Origin: JAMXLO01 sp963776505
Lineage (GTDB): Bacteria > Pseudomonadota > Alphaproteobacteria > Acetobacterales > Acetobacteraceae
DNA: 64,000 nucleotides
Assembly (NCBI GenBank): GCA_963776505.1
Contig: CAVZNH010000001.1
Coordinates: 62,001 to 126,000, forward strand
Reading direction: 5' to 3'
A program made the position numbers and the translations under genes. Shown here in pieces: positions 23,383 through 33,702 of the stretch; position 1 is the stretch's first letter, and each line of letters opens with the position of its first letter. The notes under the pieces are model-generated. The model was not told where the DNA came from. It was given only the letters and a program-made list of their open reading frames with translations, and searched no databases.

Positions 23383-25455
23383 CGAGGTGATACGCGATCT
23401 CGCCCATCGCGCCGGAATTGCCGTCGAGTGGCATGACTTCGCCGGTCGGCCAAAGACCGTGTCACCCGAGGTATTGCGTCACGTTCTTGAGGCGCTTGGC
23501 CTGCCCTGTAAGACGCGTGGCGATCTGCTTGCGAGCCGCAGGCTGCTGCAGCGCCGCTCCAATGTTCAGGCGCTGCCGCCGCTGATCACGGCAATGGCCG
23601 GACGTCCAACGCGGTTCGATGTCGGTGCGAGCGACACGCATAAGGCACGGCTCAGCCTCGAAGCGGGTGGCGCGCGCGACATTGCCATCTCGCCGGTTCG
23701 CGGACGGCTTCGTGTGCCCGCGATCAGCGAGACTGGTTATCACCGGCTGCTGATTGAAGATCGCGAATTAGTGCTGGCGGTTGCGCCGACACGGTGCCGC
23801 ACCATCGATGACGCGGTGCCTGATGCACGGCTGTGGGGCATTGCGGCACAGGTCTATTCACTGCGTCACTGTGGTGACGGCGGTATCGGCGACGCTGCGG
23901 GCATAGCGGCGCTCGCCGAGGTAGCCGGATCGCGTGGCGCTGATGCATTGGCATTAAGTCCGCTGCATGCGCTGTTCGGTGCCGATCCCTCGCGCTTCGG
24001 CCCGTATTCACCGTCCACACGCCTGTTCCTCAACCCGCTGCATGCCTCGCCGGCGCAGGTGTTCGGCGAGGCGCATGTGGCCGACACGCTGCGGGCGGAA
24101 GGGCTGAGCGAGACGTTCGAGCGACTGGAGGCGCTGTCGCTGATCGACTGGCCTGCGGCGGCGCGTGCCAAGCATCGGCTGCTGCGGGCACTATTCGAAC
24201 CTTTCATCGATGCGGCCGGACGCCTACGGCAAACTCCATCTCGACTTTGCCCGCTTCCGCGCCGATGGCGGCGAATTGCTGGCGCAACACGTGGTGTTCG
24301 AAACACTGCATGCCGCGCAGGCAGCGGCAGGTGCAGGCGATTGGCATCGTTGGCCGGCGGATTTGCGCGATCCGAACAGTGCTGCCGTCACGATAATTGC
24401 AGCGTCGCACGAGCGCGAAGTGCTGTTCCACAGTTTCCTGCAATGGCTCTCCGATCGATCATTCGGCATAGCGCAGAGCCGCGCAATCGGATCAGGAATG
24501 CGCATCGGCCTGATCGGCGATCTCGCCGTCGGCATGGACCCGAGCGGCAGCCACGCATGGAGCCGACAGGGCGACGTATTGGGCAGTCTCTCGATTGGCG
24601 CTCCGCCCGACCTGCTTAATCCGCATGGCCAGGACTGGGGACTGACCAGCTTCTCGCCCCGCGCCCTGATTGCGGGCGGTTTTGGCCCGTTCATCGCGAC
24701 GGTTCGTGCGGCGCTGCGCAACACTGGCGGCTTACGGATCGATCATGCCATGGGACTGACGCGCCTCTGGCTGATCCCACAAGGCGCGGATCCCGCCGAT
24801 GGCGCATACCTGACGTTCCCGCTCACTGATCTGGTGCGGCTGCTGGCTCTTGAGTCGCAGCGGCATGCCGCGATCGTTGTAGGCGAAGACCTTGGCACCG
24901 TGCCCGACGGATTCCGCGACGCGCTCGAGACCGCCGGCATCCATGGCATGCGCGTTCTGTGGTTCGAGCGAAATGGCCACGCATTCAACCCACCTGAGGC
25001 GTGGAGCCACTCTGCCGTGGCGATGACCTCGACGCACGATCTGCCGACCGTCGCAGGCTGGTGGCACGGCAGCGACATCACCACGCGCGCGGAAAGCGGA
25101 CGTCTCGGCGTGGGTGTGCAAGAGGCGGACGTGTCGGCGGAGCGCACCGACGACCGCCGCGCGTTATGGCACGCATTCGCGCAGGCCGGTCGGCGATGGC
25201 GATGCGCCATCGACGAACGACACGCAACCGGTGGTGGATGCAGCGCTGGCATTTGTGGCCGCCACGCCTTCGCCGCTGTGTCTGCCGCCGATCGAGGACC
25301 TGCTTGGGATCGAAGAACAGCCGAACCTGCCGGGGACGATTGACCAGCATCCCAATTGGCGGCGACGGCTGACGGCGGAGGCACGCACGCTGCTCGATGA
25401 ACCGCGCACCGCGCGACGGGTGGCGCAACTTGCGACGCGGCGGCCACGACTATGA
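23375..25455 (+). CDS. malQ: 4-alpha-glucanotransferase (two +1 frameshifts)
   Basis: Disproportionates maltodextrins (GH77 amylomaltase). 692 residues after removing one base near 24216 and one near 25188. Motifs: LSPLHALFGADPSRFGPYSP, GLRIDHAMGLTRLWLIP (nucleophile Asp), VVGEDLGTVPDGFRDAL (acid Glu), and TSTHDLPTVAGWW. The C-terminus reads LGIEEQPNLPGTIDQHPNW, a strong GH77 ending. It sits between treZ and treY, where it can recycle short glucans left by debranching, and overlaps both neighbours. Confidence 0.92.
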
Positions 25456-28018
25456 CATCGTTGCGGGCAACGATGCGCCTGCAGTTGCACCGTGACTTCA
25501 CCTTTGCCGATGCAACGAATTTGGTGCCCTACATGGCGTCGCTCGGCGTCAGCCACCTCTATGCCTCGCCGATCCTCACGGCGCGTCCGGGATCGATGCA
25601 TGGCTATGACGTGACCGATCCCACTCGGGTCAATGAGGAACTCGGTGGCGAGGCAGGACTGCGGACGCTGGTTGCGGCGCTGCGTGCCGCCGGGCTCGGG
25701 CTGATCGTCGATATCGTGCCAAATCACATGGCCGCAGGCGGTGTCGAGAACCCTTGGTGGGCCGATGTGCTGCGGCACGGACGTGGCAGCCGCTATGCGA
25801 CGTTTTTCGATATCGACTGGGACAGGGTCCGGCAAGGTGCTCGCTCCTTTCCTCGGCCAACCGTATGGCGAAGCGCTGCGTGACGGCACAATCACTCTGG
25901 CGCGCGAGGGCGACGAACCTGTCATCCAGTATTACGACAATCAATTCCCGATCCGTCCGGAGGATCACGCTGAGGTTGTCGCGGCGCAGTCAGACGCCTT
26001 CGATCCGGCGACGATGGTAGGGAGGCAGCGGCTACATCGTCTGCTTGAACGCCAGCACTACCGACTCGCCTGGTGGCGCAGCGCGGGCGATGCGATCAAC
26101 TGGCGACGCTTCTTCGACATCAATGGCCTGGTCGCGCTGCGTATGGAGGACGCAGCGGTGTTCGAGGCGACGCACGGCACACTGCTTCGCCTGTACCAGC
26201 AGGGACTGATCGACGGCATGCGGGTCGATCACGTCGATGGCTTGGCCGATCCGCCCGGTTACTGCCGCCAACTGCGCTGCGCGTCTCGATGAACTCGCGC
26301 CGCAACGACCGCCTGACGCGCCGAAGGGTCCGGCGTGGCTGGTCGTCGAGAAGATCCTCGGTGCCGGCGAGCGCCTTCCCGGAGATTGGGCCGTGGATGG
26401 CACCAGCGGTTACGAGTTCATGGACGAGGTGAGCGCGCTGCTGCACGACGGTTCAGGCGAAAGCGCACTGCGGCATTTTTGGAGCGCGGTCAGCGGTCGT
26501 CCCGCAGATTTTGCCGAGGAGGAGGAGGCGGCGCGACGCGACATACTCGATCGTTCATTTGCCGCGCAACTCGATGCGCTGATCGGATCGCTGCATCGCA
26601 TCGCGGTCACGCACCTCGAGACACGAGACATCACCCGGGGTGCAATCCGTCGGGCGCTCGTCGCACTGCTCGCGCATTTCCCGGTGTACCGCAGCTATGG
26701 CGTGGGGCAACGATCCGACGCACTGGCGAGTGCGGTGGCCGCGGCGACGAAGCATGTGCCTGCCGCCGATCGTCCGACGCTGGCGTTGCTCGAGCGCTGG
26801 CTCGGTGAAGAGGCGACACCGGAAAGCGCCGTCCGTTTCCAGCAATTGAGCGCGCCGCTTGCGGCGAAGGCGGTTGAGGACACTGCATACTACCGCTACG
26901 GAGTTCTGCTCTCACGCAACGAGGTTGGCGCCGATGTAAGACGGTTCAGCGCCTCGGTGGCGGAGTTCCACGCGGCGTGTCTCGCGCGGCGTCAAGCAGT
27001 TTCCCGATGCGATGCTCGCCACGGCGACACATGACCACAAGCGCGGCGAGGATGTCCGCGCGCGGCTTGCGGTGACTGAGCGAGATTCCAGATGAGTGGG
27101 AACGCGCGGTGCGACGCTGGCTCGAGCTGAACACGCCGCATCGGCGAATTGGCGACGCACCAATGCCTTCGCCGGGTGACGAGGCGATGCTGTATCAGAT
27201 GATCATCGGGGCTTGGCCCACCGATGAGCTCGATCTGCGGGAATACACGGAGCGTCTGGCCGGTTGGCAGCTGAAGGCGCTGCGCGAGGCGAAGCTGGCG
27301 ACGGATTGGACGGCACCAAATCTCGAGTATGAGGACGCGGCGCGGTCATTTCTCTACACGATCATGGCGGATGAGGGGTTCGTCTCGGATGCTTCCGCGT
27401 TTGCGCGGCGCATCGGGCCGGCCGGAGCGGTGAACGGCCTGGCGCAGACGCTCCTGAAGCTGACCGTGCCGGGCGTGCCGGACATCTATCAGGGCGCCGA
27501 GTTCTGGGATCTGAGCATGGTGGATCCCGACAATCGGCGGCCGGTGGATTTCATGCGGCGTTTTGCAGCACTGAACGCCGATGCGTCGCCGGTTGCGCTG
27601 GCGGCGTGCTGGCGGGATGGCAGGGTGAAGCAGGCGTTGATCCGCCGCACGCTCGCGCTGCGCCGCGAGGTTCCAGAACTGTTCGCGCGGGGGGAGTATC
27701 GCCCGATCGAGGTGAGTGGGCTGCTGGCAGCGCACGTCGTGGCGTTTCTGCGATCACGCGGGGACGCAGCTTTGCATCGTCGTGGTGCCGCGTCTGGCGG
27801 GCAGACTGCTGGGGCTGCCGGACACCGCGAACGGGACGGCGATTACGATTCCCGCAGACGGTCTGGCGGTCCACGACGCTGCATCTGCCGGAAGACGTTG
27901 CCGGACGCCGGTTGCGCGACAGGATCAGCGACCGCCGCCTGCGGCCCGTTCGAGCAGGCAACTGTCGATCGAGACGATCCTTGCAGAATTCCCCGTCGCG
28001 CTGCTGACGGCGGAGTAG
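25452..28018 (+). CDS. treY: malto-oligosyltrehalose synthase (six to eight +1 frameshifts)
   Basis: Converts the reducing end of maltodextrin to a trehalose unit. The start overlaps the malQ stop (ATGA). Breaks, each of one extra base, are near 25824, 26280, 26994, 27075, 27756 and 27870, with probably two more between 27935 and 27965. Correcting all eight gives 852 residues. Motifs are intact: YASPILTARPGSMHGYD, VDIVPNHMA, GMRVDHVDGLADP, VEKILGAGERLP, ATATHDHKRGEDVRAR, VPDIYQGAEFWDLSMVDPDN, and the end IETILAEFPVALL. The 3' end is only 4 bases from minE, which converges on it. This is the most error-dense gene of the window together with metG. Confidence 0.9.
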
Positions 28019-28022
28019 CGGT

Positions 28023-28316
28023 TCAGCCTCCCGCCATCGCCGCCCGTGTCTCGCGCAACGCCGCGGCCGCGGCGGCACTGGGCACTTCCACGTCGATTTC
28101 CAGAATCGAGATCGGATCGCCTCTGTCGAGCTTGATCTGCACGCGCTCGCGCTCGATCGTCACGTGCTTGGCGATCACCGAGATGATCTCCTCCTGCAGC
28201 ACGGCCAGCAGATCGGACTTGCCGACAAACGCACGCTCGTGCGCCAGCAGCACCTGCAGTCGCTCGCGCGCAACCGGCGCTGAGTTACGCCGGCGAAATA
28301 GGCTCATCAGATTCAT
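28023..28316 (-). CDS. minE: cell division topological specificity factor MinE
   Basis: 97 residues. Drives MinD off the membrane and so confines MinCD to the cell poles. It has the N-terminal amphipathic segment MNLMSLFRRR, the MinD-contact helix (ARERLQVLLAHERAF) and the dimerisation half (ISVIAKHV, VQIKLDRGDPISILEIDVEVP). The ATG overlaps the minD stop (ATGA), so it is translationally coupled. Intact. Confidence 0.95.
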   Translation of the reverse strand: MNLMSLFRRRNSAPVARERLQVLLAHERAFVGKSDLLAVLQEEIISVIAKHVTIERERVQIKLDRGDPISILEIDVEVPSAAAAAALRETRAAMAGG

Positions 28317-29131
28317 GCAACGGCCCTCCGGCCGAACAGACGTCCCATGATGCTGCTGCGTTCCGCCGGCACGGTGACGACAAGTGTCTCGCCCTTCAGC
28401 CGTCGTGCCGCCTCGAAATACGCCTTCGCCGCCACGCTGTTAGGGCTGCCGATCGTCACCGGCGAACCGAGATTCGATGCGCGCAGCACCTCCTCACTCT
28501 CCGGGATGATTCCCAGCAGCGGGATGGACAGGATCTCGAGCACGTCCTCGGTCTTCAGCATCTCACCGCGCGCGGCACGCGCCGCATCGTAGCGCGTCAG
28601 CAGCAGGTGCTTGTCGACCCGTTCGCCCTTCTCGGCTTTCGCGGTCTTCGAATCGAGCATGCCGATGATGCGGTCCGAATCGCGCACCGAGGAGACTTCC
28701 GGATTGGTGACGACCACGGCCGCGTCGGCATGGCGCATCGCCAGCGTGGCCCCGCGTTCGATGCCGGCCGGACTGTCGCAGATGATCCAATCGAACTTCT
28801 CGCGCAGCTCGCCGATCACGCGAGTCACGCCCTCGGCCGTGAGCGCATCCTTGTCGCGCGTCTGCGAGGCGGGCAGCAGTGATAGCGTGTCGATCCGCTT
28901 GTCGCGGATCAGTGCCTGCGGCAGCTTGGCGTCGCCTTGCACGACATTGATCAGGTCGAACACGACGCGGCGTTCGGCCCCCATCACCAGATCCAGGTTG
29001 CGCAGCCCGACGTCGAAATCGACCACGACCACGTTCTGGTTCTGCTGCGCCAGCGCGGCGCCAAGTGCGGCGGTGGATGTCGTCTTGCCGACGCCGCCCT
29101 TTCCGGATGTCACGACGATGACCGTGGCCAT
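28313..29131 (-). CDS. minD: septum site-determining ATPase MinD
   Basis: 272 residues, a membrane-cycling ParA/MinD ATPase that recruits MinC. The deviant Walker A VTSGKGGVGKTT is at residues 7-18 with both lysines. VVVDFDVGLRNLDLVMG follows and DWIICDSPAGIERG is the Walker B region. The C-terminus has a short amphipathic helix (SSIMGRLFGRR) for membrane binding. It lies between minC and minE in the usual CDE order. Intact. Confidence 0.96.
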   Translation of the reverse strand: MATVIVVTSGKGGVGKTTSTAALGAALAQQNQNVVVVDFDVGLRNLDLVMGAERRVVFDLINVVQGDAKLPQALIRDKRIDTLSLLPASQTRDKDALTAEGVTRVIGELREKFDWIICDSPAGIERGATLAMRHADAAVVVTNPEVSSVRDSDRIIGMLDSKTAKAEKGERVDKHLLLTRYDAARAARGEMLKTEDVLEILSIPLLGIIPESEEVLRASNLGSPVTIGSPNSVAAKAYFEAARRLKGETLVVTVPAERSSIMGRLFGRRAVA

Positions 29132-29147
29132 CAGTTTCTCTCCTCGT

Positions 29148-29843
29148 TCAGTCGAACGTTGCCAACATCATCGCCTCGCCGGCGAGCCAGGCCTGCACTG
29201 GCTTGCCACGCAGCTTCGCGTCCATATCGTCTGCCGTCTGGTACACGCCATCGATCGCCAGCAATTCGGCTTCCAGCCTGCGACAGAAGATGCGCGCGCG
29301 GTTGTTGCCGGTAAGTCCGGCGATCGCTCGACCGCGCAGCGTGCCGTAGACATGAATCGAACCACCAGCGATCACCTCCGCGCCTGAGGCGACGGAGCCC
29401 ACGATGCTGACGTCACCCTTCTCGAACACGATCGACTGACCCGACCGCACCGGCTGATCGATCAGCAGCGAGGAACTTTCCTGAGGCTGCGTCGCGCGAC
29501 GTTCATCGGGCACGTCGACCGCGCGCGAGGGACGCGTGCCGGTGGCGTGCAGCGGCGCCCAGGCTTCCAGCCCCTGCCACGATGGGTGTGCGCCTTCCGT
29601 TCCGATGATGCGGATGCCGCGGCTGTTCAGGCGTTGCAGCAGACCCGCGACATCCGGCTGTTCGCTCGGCAGCGCACCGAGGTCAAGCACGACAGGACGA
29701 CCGGCGAAGAACGACGGCGAGCGATTGATCTGCGAATCCAGCGCGTCAAGCCAATCCTCCACGGGCGGTTCGGGCGCAAGAACGAGCGCCATGAACGAAC
29801 GGCCGCGGACTCGGATGAACGGACGCGAATTGGCTGTGGGCAC
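29148..29843 (-). CDS. minC: septum site-determining protein MinC
   Basis: 231 residues; inhibits FtsZ ring formation away from mid-cell. The N-terminal domain starts with IRVRGRSFMALVLAPE and contains VVLDLGALPSEQPDVAGLL. A linker rich in polar residues leads to the C-terminal beta-helix (PVRSGQSIVFEKGDVSIVGS, GGSIHVYGTLRGRAIAG), which binds MinD. Starts at the head of the minCDE operon, 16 bases before minD. A promoter should lie in 29844-29980 but none is assigned. Confidence 0.94.
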   Translation of the reverse strand: MPTANSRPFIRVRGRSFMALVLAPEPPVEDWLDALDSQINRSPSFFAGRPVVLDLGALPSEQPDVAGLLQRLNSRGIRIIGTEGAHPSWQGLEAWAPLHATGTRPSRAVDVPDERRATQPQESSSLLIDQPVRSGQSIVFEKGDVSIVGSVASGAEVIAGGSIHVYGTLRGRAIAGLTGNNRARIFCRRLEAELLAIDGVYQTADDMDAKLRGKPVQAWLAGEAMMLATFD

Positions 29844-29989
29844 ACATTTGGCGTATCAAGTGCGCGGTGTGACGGTCAACCGGAACCGCCACGAATTACG
29901 CTGCAAGAAGAAAGAACTGGGGATATTTCGTAATATCCTGTGGAGAAATCTGTGGGCGGCGAAATCGCCGCTGCGAATCCTCGGCGATT

Positions 29990-30012
29990 CCTCCCCCGCG
30001 AAGCAGGGGAGG
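29990..30012. repeat. short C/G-rich palindrome between minC and monooxygenase genes
   Basis: CCTCCCC and GGGGAGG arms flank a 9-base loop (CGCGAAGCA). It resembles the small palindromic unit within the larger element seen near urtC, ureF and livF, but is shorter and less conserved. It lies just downstream of the monooxygenase gene (minus strand) and could act as its terminator, although no T-run follows. Confidence 0.45.
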
Positions 30013-30020
30013 GGCTCGGT

Positions 30021-30320
30021 TCAGGCCGGCGCCAGGACGTGGATGACTCGATTCGCCACCATCTCACGGGTCTTCGCGCCATAGGCGGCCATGTGCGGCG
30101 ACGCGGCGTGAGCCTTCAAGGCCTCGGCGCTTTCCCACTTCTCAATGACCACGAACGTGTCGTCGCCGAACTTGGTGGGAAACCCGTCGGCGTCGATCGT
30201 CGGACCGTACTCGATGCAGCCCTGTTCGGCGTGAACCGCCGGGACGTTGGCGCGGAACTCCTTGAGGATCGCTTCGCGCATGCCTGGCTTGGCGGTGATG
30301 ATGGCGACGACGTGGATCAT
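30021..30320 (-). CDS. antibiotic biosynthesis monooxygenase (ABM) family protein
   Basis: 99 residues, a single ferredoxin-like ABM domain: MIHVVAIITAKPGMREAILKE at the start, EQGCIEYGPTIDAD in the middle and FVVIEKWESAEALKAHAASPHM near the end. Members such as YgiN act on quinols without cofactors; many have unknown substrates. It is divergent from urtA and separate from the min operon. Intact. Confidence 0.85.
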   Translation of the reverse strand: MIHVVAIITAKPGMREAILKEFRANVPAVHAEQGCIEYGPTIDADGFPTKFGDDTFVVIEKWESAEALKAHAASPHMAAYGAKTREMVANRVIHVLAPA

Positions 30321-30492
30321 GGACTGCTGCTCCCCTGGGTCTGTGTGCGGTTATCCGACCCCAGAGCGAGGCGTTCGGCAAGCGTCCGCTCGAGCCTAAA
30401 TTTTGTTCAGCGGCAACTGCGATGCCTGATTATTCCGCATTCGGTGCGCGCCGGGTTCGCGTGGTCGCAGGGCACTGCGCCTCACGGGTTTG

Positions 30493-30508
30493 TGGCATGG
30501 GGGTTGCA
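30493..30508 (+). promoter_or_regulatory. sigma-54 (RpoN) promoter for the urt-ure cluster
   Basis: The sequence TGGCATGGGGGTTGCA matches the -24/-12 consensus TGGCAC-N5-TTGCA at all invariant positions, with the GG and GC doublets exactly 12 bases apart. The predicted transcript start is near 30520, leaving a leader of about 53 bases before the urtA ATG. Sigma-54 with NtrC is the usual control of urea transport under nitrogen limitation. I did not find a convincing NtrC site upstream. Confidence 0.75.
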
Positions 30509-30572
30509 CCTCTCGCGATGGTGATCCGAGGCAGTGGCCTCGCCACAAACAGAACGGACAGGGAACAGGACT

Positions 30573-31910
30573 ATGGCATCGACCAATACCATGCTCACTC
30601 GCCGCCGCCTCGGCGGTCTCGGCGTGGCCGCCGCAACGCTCGCCGCAATGGGCGGCGTCAAGGCAGCCTTCACGCCAGCCGCCGCGCAGACCGGTCCGAT
30701 CAAGGTCGGCATTCTGCATTCGCTCTCTGGCACCATGGCGATCAGCGAGACCACGCTGAAGGACGTCATGCTCATGCTGATCGAGCAGCAGAATGCCAAG
30801 GGCGGCGTGTTGGGCCGCAAGTTGGAAGCTGTCGTGGTCGATCCCGCATCCAATTGGCCGCTGTTCGCCGAGAAGGCGCGCGGCCTGCTGTCCGTAGACA
30901 AATGCGCCGCGGTGTTCGGCTGCTGGACCTCGGTGTCGCGCAAGTCGGTGCTGCCGGTGTTCGAGGAACTCAATGGAATTCTGTTCTATCCGGTGCAGGA
31001 CGAAGGCCAGGAGTGCAGCCGTAACGTGTTTTACACCGGCGCGGCGCCGAACCAGCAGGCCATCCCCGCAGTCGATTACCTGATGAGCGAAAGCCAGGTG
31101 AAGCGCTGGGTGCTGGCGGGCACCGACTACGTCTATCCGCGCACCACCAATCAGATCCTGGAAGCATATCTGAAGGTGAAGGGCGTCGCGCCGACTGACA
31201 TCATGATCAACTACACACCGTTCGGCCATTCCGACTGGCAGAACATCGTCGCTTCGATCAAGCAGTTCGGTTCGGCCGGGAAGAAGACCGCCGTGGTGTC
31301 TACCATCAACGGCGATGCAAACGTGCCGTTCTACAAGGAACTCGGCAACCAGGGCATCAAGGCGACCGACATCCCGGTGGTGGCGTTCAGCGTCGGCGAG
31401 GAAGAGCTGGCCGGGGTCGACACCAAGCCGCTCGTCGGCCACCTGGCCGCGTGGAACTACTTCGAGAGCGTCGATACGCCGGAGAACAAGGCATTCATCG
31501 ACCAGTGGCACAAGTTCATCAAGAACGACAAGCGCACTACCAACGATCCGATGGAGGCGCATTACATCGGGTTCAATCAGTGGGTGAAAGGAGTCGAGAA
31601 GGCCGGCACCACGGCATCCGATGCGGTGATCGATGCGCTGATCGGCGTCTCGGTGCCGAACCTTTCGGGTGGCTTCTCGACCATCATGCCCAACCACCAC
31701 ATCACCAAGCCGGTGCTGATCGGCGAAATACAGTCGGACGGCCAGTTCAATACGGTCTGGCAGACGCCAGGTCTTGTGGTGGCGCAGGAATGGTCGCCGT
31801 ACGTCGAGGACACGAAGGACCTGATCGGTGATTGGCGTGCACCGCTCTCTTGCGGGGCGTTCAACGTCAAGACCGGCAAGTGTGGAGCAGGTGGCGGCAA
31901 AAAGGCATGA
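30573..31910 (+). CDS. urtA: urea ABC transporter, substrate-binding protein
   Basis: 445 residues. Periplasmic urea-binding protein with a twin-arginine signal (LTRRRLGGLGVAAATLAAMGG) and a cleavage region near AAAQTG. The mature start IKVGILHSLSGTMAISETTL, the NWPLFAEKARGLL and FGCWTSVSRKSVLPVFEE segments, and FYPVQDEGQECSRNVFYTGA are typical of UrtA. The ATG at 30573 has an ACAGGA ribosome binding site; an in-frame ATG 13 codons upstream is less likely. A sigma-54 promoter lies upstream and a hairpin separates it from urtB. Intact. Confidence 0.96.
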   Translation: MASTNTMLTRRRLGGLGVAAATLAAMGGVKAAFTPAAAQTGPIKVGILHSLSGTMAISETTLKDVMLMLIEQQNAKGGVLGRKLEAVVVDPASNWPLFAEKARGLLSVDKCAAVFGCWTSVSRKSVLPVFEELNGILFYPVQDEGQECSRNVFYTGAAPNQQAIPAVDYLMSESQVKRWVLAGTDYVYPRTTNQILEAYLKVKGVAPTDIMINYTPFGHSDWQNIVASIKQFGSAGKKTAVVSTINGDANVPFYKELGNQGIKATDIPVVAFSVGEEELAGVDTKPLVGHLAAWNYFESVDTPENKAFIDQWHKFIKNDKRTTNDPMEAHYIGFNQWVKGVEKAGTTASDAVIDALIGVSVPNLSGGFSTIMPNHHITKPVLIGEIQSDGQFNTVWQTPGLVVAQEWSPYVEDTKDLIGDWRAPLSCGAFNVKTGKCGAGGGKKA

Positions 31911-31933
31911 GGGCCTGAGCTGACCATCCCCAT

Positions 31934-31966
31934 GGGGGTGGCCCGTTTCCTCCCCGGGCCACCCCC
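31934..31966 (+). other. intercistronic stem-loop between urtA and urtB
   Basis: Perfect 12-base arms GGGGGTGGCCCG and CGGGCCACCCCC enclose a 9-base loop. No T-run follows. In transporter operons such hairpins after the binding-protein gene usually protect its 3' end and reduce downstream expression, which would fit the need for excess UrtA. Confidence 0.65.
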
Positions 31967-31987
31967 ACGACTTCTGAAAGCGTGCCG

Positions 31988-33584
31988 ATGAAGCGTCTCG
32001 CCTGGCTGTTGCTGATCGCCGCACTGGCACTGACACCCGTGACGACCCGTGCGCAGTCGGCGGACGAAGCGTTGGCCGCACTGGCATCGCCGAGCTACGA
32101 GACTATCCGGCAAGGGGTCGCAATGCTTGCGGTATCCGGCCATCCGCAGGCGGCTGCCATCCTGTCGGCGTTGCAGAACAATCGACTTTTCGCGCGCATC
32201 ACCGACAAGGCGCTGTTCATCAAGGCCGACGATGGTTCATTCATCGATGCGGCGAGCGGCAAGCCGGCGCCAGACATCATGTCGAGCGGCCTCCGGCAGG
32301 TGCGCATGAACAATGCGGTCCGTGGAGAGGTCGAAGCGGCACTCGGCAGTCTCCGCATGTTCTCGCCGAATGCGGCCATCCGACTCGATGCCGCCGAGGC
32401 GGTGTTCCATTCGCATGATCCGGCGGCATTGCCGGCATTGGAACGCGCATTGGCGCGCGAAAGCGACGCCGAGCGTGAAGCGCCGCATGGAGCAGGCGCA
32501 TGCCGCCGCACTGCTGTTCGCCGACAACACGAGCGACGCAGACCTGCTGGCCGCGATCGACGTGTTGCGCGCACGCGGCGACATCGATAGCCGAAGCCTG
32601 CTCGCGTCGCTGTCCGGGCGGAAGCCGGCGGTGACCCAGGCTGCAGCGGCAGCGGTGACCGCGATCGATCGTAACCTCCAGCTCTGGAGCATCTTGCAGA
32701 GCGTTTACTACGGACTGTCGCTGGGCTCGGTGCTGTTGCTTGCGGCAGCCGGCCTCGCGATCACTTTCGGCGTCATGGGCGTGATCAATATGGCGCATGG
32801 CGAGATGGTGATGATCGGCGCCTATGTGACCTTCATGGTGCAGCAGTTCATTCGCGAGGCGGCTCCCGGACTGTTCGGCGGCAGTCTGCTGATCGCTGTT
32901 CCGCTCGCGTTCATCGTCGCCGGGGTTATCGGCATCGCCATCGAGCGCACGCTGATCCGCTGGCTGTATGGCAGGCCGTTGGAGACGCTGCTGGCGACAT
33001 GGGGTCTCTCGCTGATCCTGCAGCAGGCGGTGCGCTCGCTGTTCGGTCCCAACAACCGCGACGTGAGCACGCCGGACTGGATGAGCGGCGCGACACAGCT
33101 TGGCGGCCTGACAATCACCTACAACCGGCTTTACATCATCGTCTTCGCCTTCCTGGTGCTTGCGGCATTGATGGCGGCGTTGCGCTTCACCTCGCTGGGC
33201 CTGGCGATGCGTGCGGTGACGCAGAACCGGCAGATGGCGGCGGCGATGGGTATTCGCACGCCGTGGATCGACGCATTGACCTTCGGGCTTGGCTCCGGCG
33301 TTGCCGGCATGGCCGGCGTGGCGCTGAGCCAGATCGATAATGTCTCGCCCAATCTCGGTCAGAGCTACATCATCGACAGCTTCATGGTCGTGGTGTTCGG
33401 TGGTGTGGGGAATCTCTGGGGCACCGTGATGGGTGCCCTGACGCTCGGCATCGTCAACAAGTTTCTTGAACCGGTTGCGGGCGCGGTGTTGGGCAAGATC
33501 GTCGTGCTGGTGATGCTGATCCTGTTCATCCAGCGACGCCCGCGCGGCATGTTCCCGCTCAAAGGCCGGGCAGCAGAGGCATGA
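31988..33584 (+). CDS. urtB: urea ABC transporter, permease UrtB (one +1 frameshift)
   Basis: 531 residues after removing one base near 32474. A signal segment (MKRLAWLLLIAALALTPV) is followed by the extra N-terminal domain of UrtB of about 220 residues (AGLASPSYETIRQG-like stretch, EVKRRMEQAHAAALLFAD). Then comes a LivH-type permease: LQSVYYGLSLGSVLLLAAAG, FGVMGVINMAHGEMVMIGAY, and VVVFGGVGNLWGTVMGALTL. Together with UrtC it forms the inner-membrane channel for urea. The stop overlaps a possible ATG for urtC (33581). Confidence 0.93.
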
Positions 33585-33597
33585 ACACCGCACGGTT

Positions 33598-33693
33598 CTC
33601 CCCCTCCCCTTGCGGGAGGGGGTTGGGGGGAGGGGGCCACACCAAGCTCCCATTCCCCCTCCCCCCAACCCCCTCCCGCAAGGGGAGGGGGAG
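33598..33693. repeat. palindromic element, two perfect 39-base arms, between urtB and urtC
   Basis: The left arm (33598-33636) and right arm (33655-33693) are exact reverse complements, with 18 bases between. Each arm itself contains a small hairpin (CCCCTCCC-CTTGC-GGGAGGGG). Diverged copies occur at 40003-40100 (paired arms), and as single arms at 62274-62314 and 44680-44713. It separates the likely ancestral urtC ATG, which overlaps the urtB stop, from the urtC coding body. Confidence 0.85.
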
Positions 33694-33702
33694 GACGCCT
33701 TG

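Noticed and set aside
30396..32087. 563-codon minus-strand frame opposite urtA
   Set aside because: Antisense shadow of a gene with clear UrtA features and promoter.
33598..33693. Intrinsic terminator between urtB and urtC
   Set aside because: The hairpin is strong but has no T-run, sits inside an operon, and recurs as a dispersed repeat.
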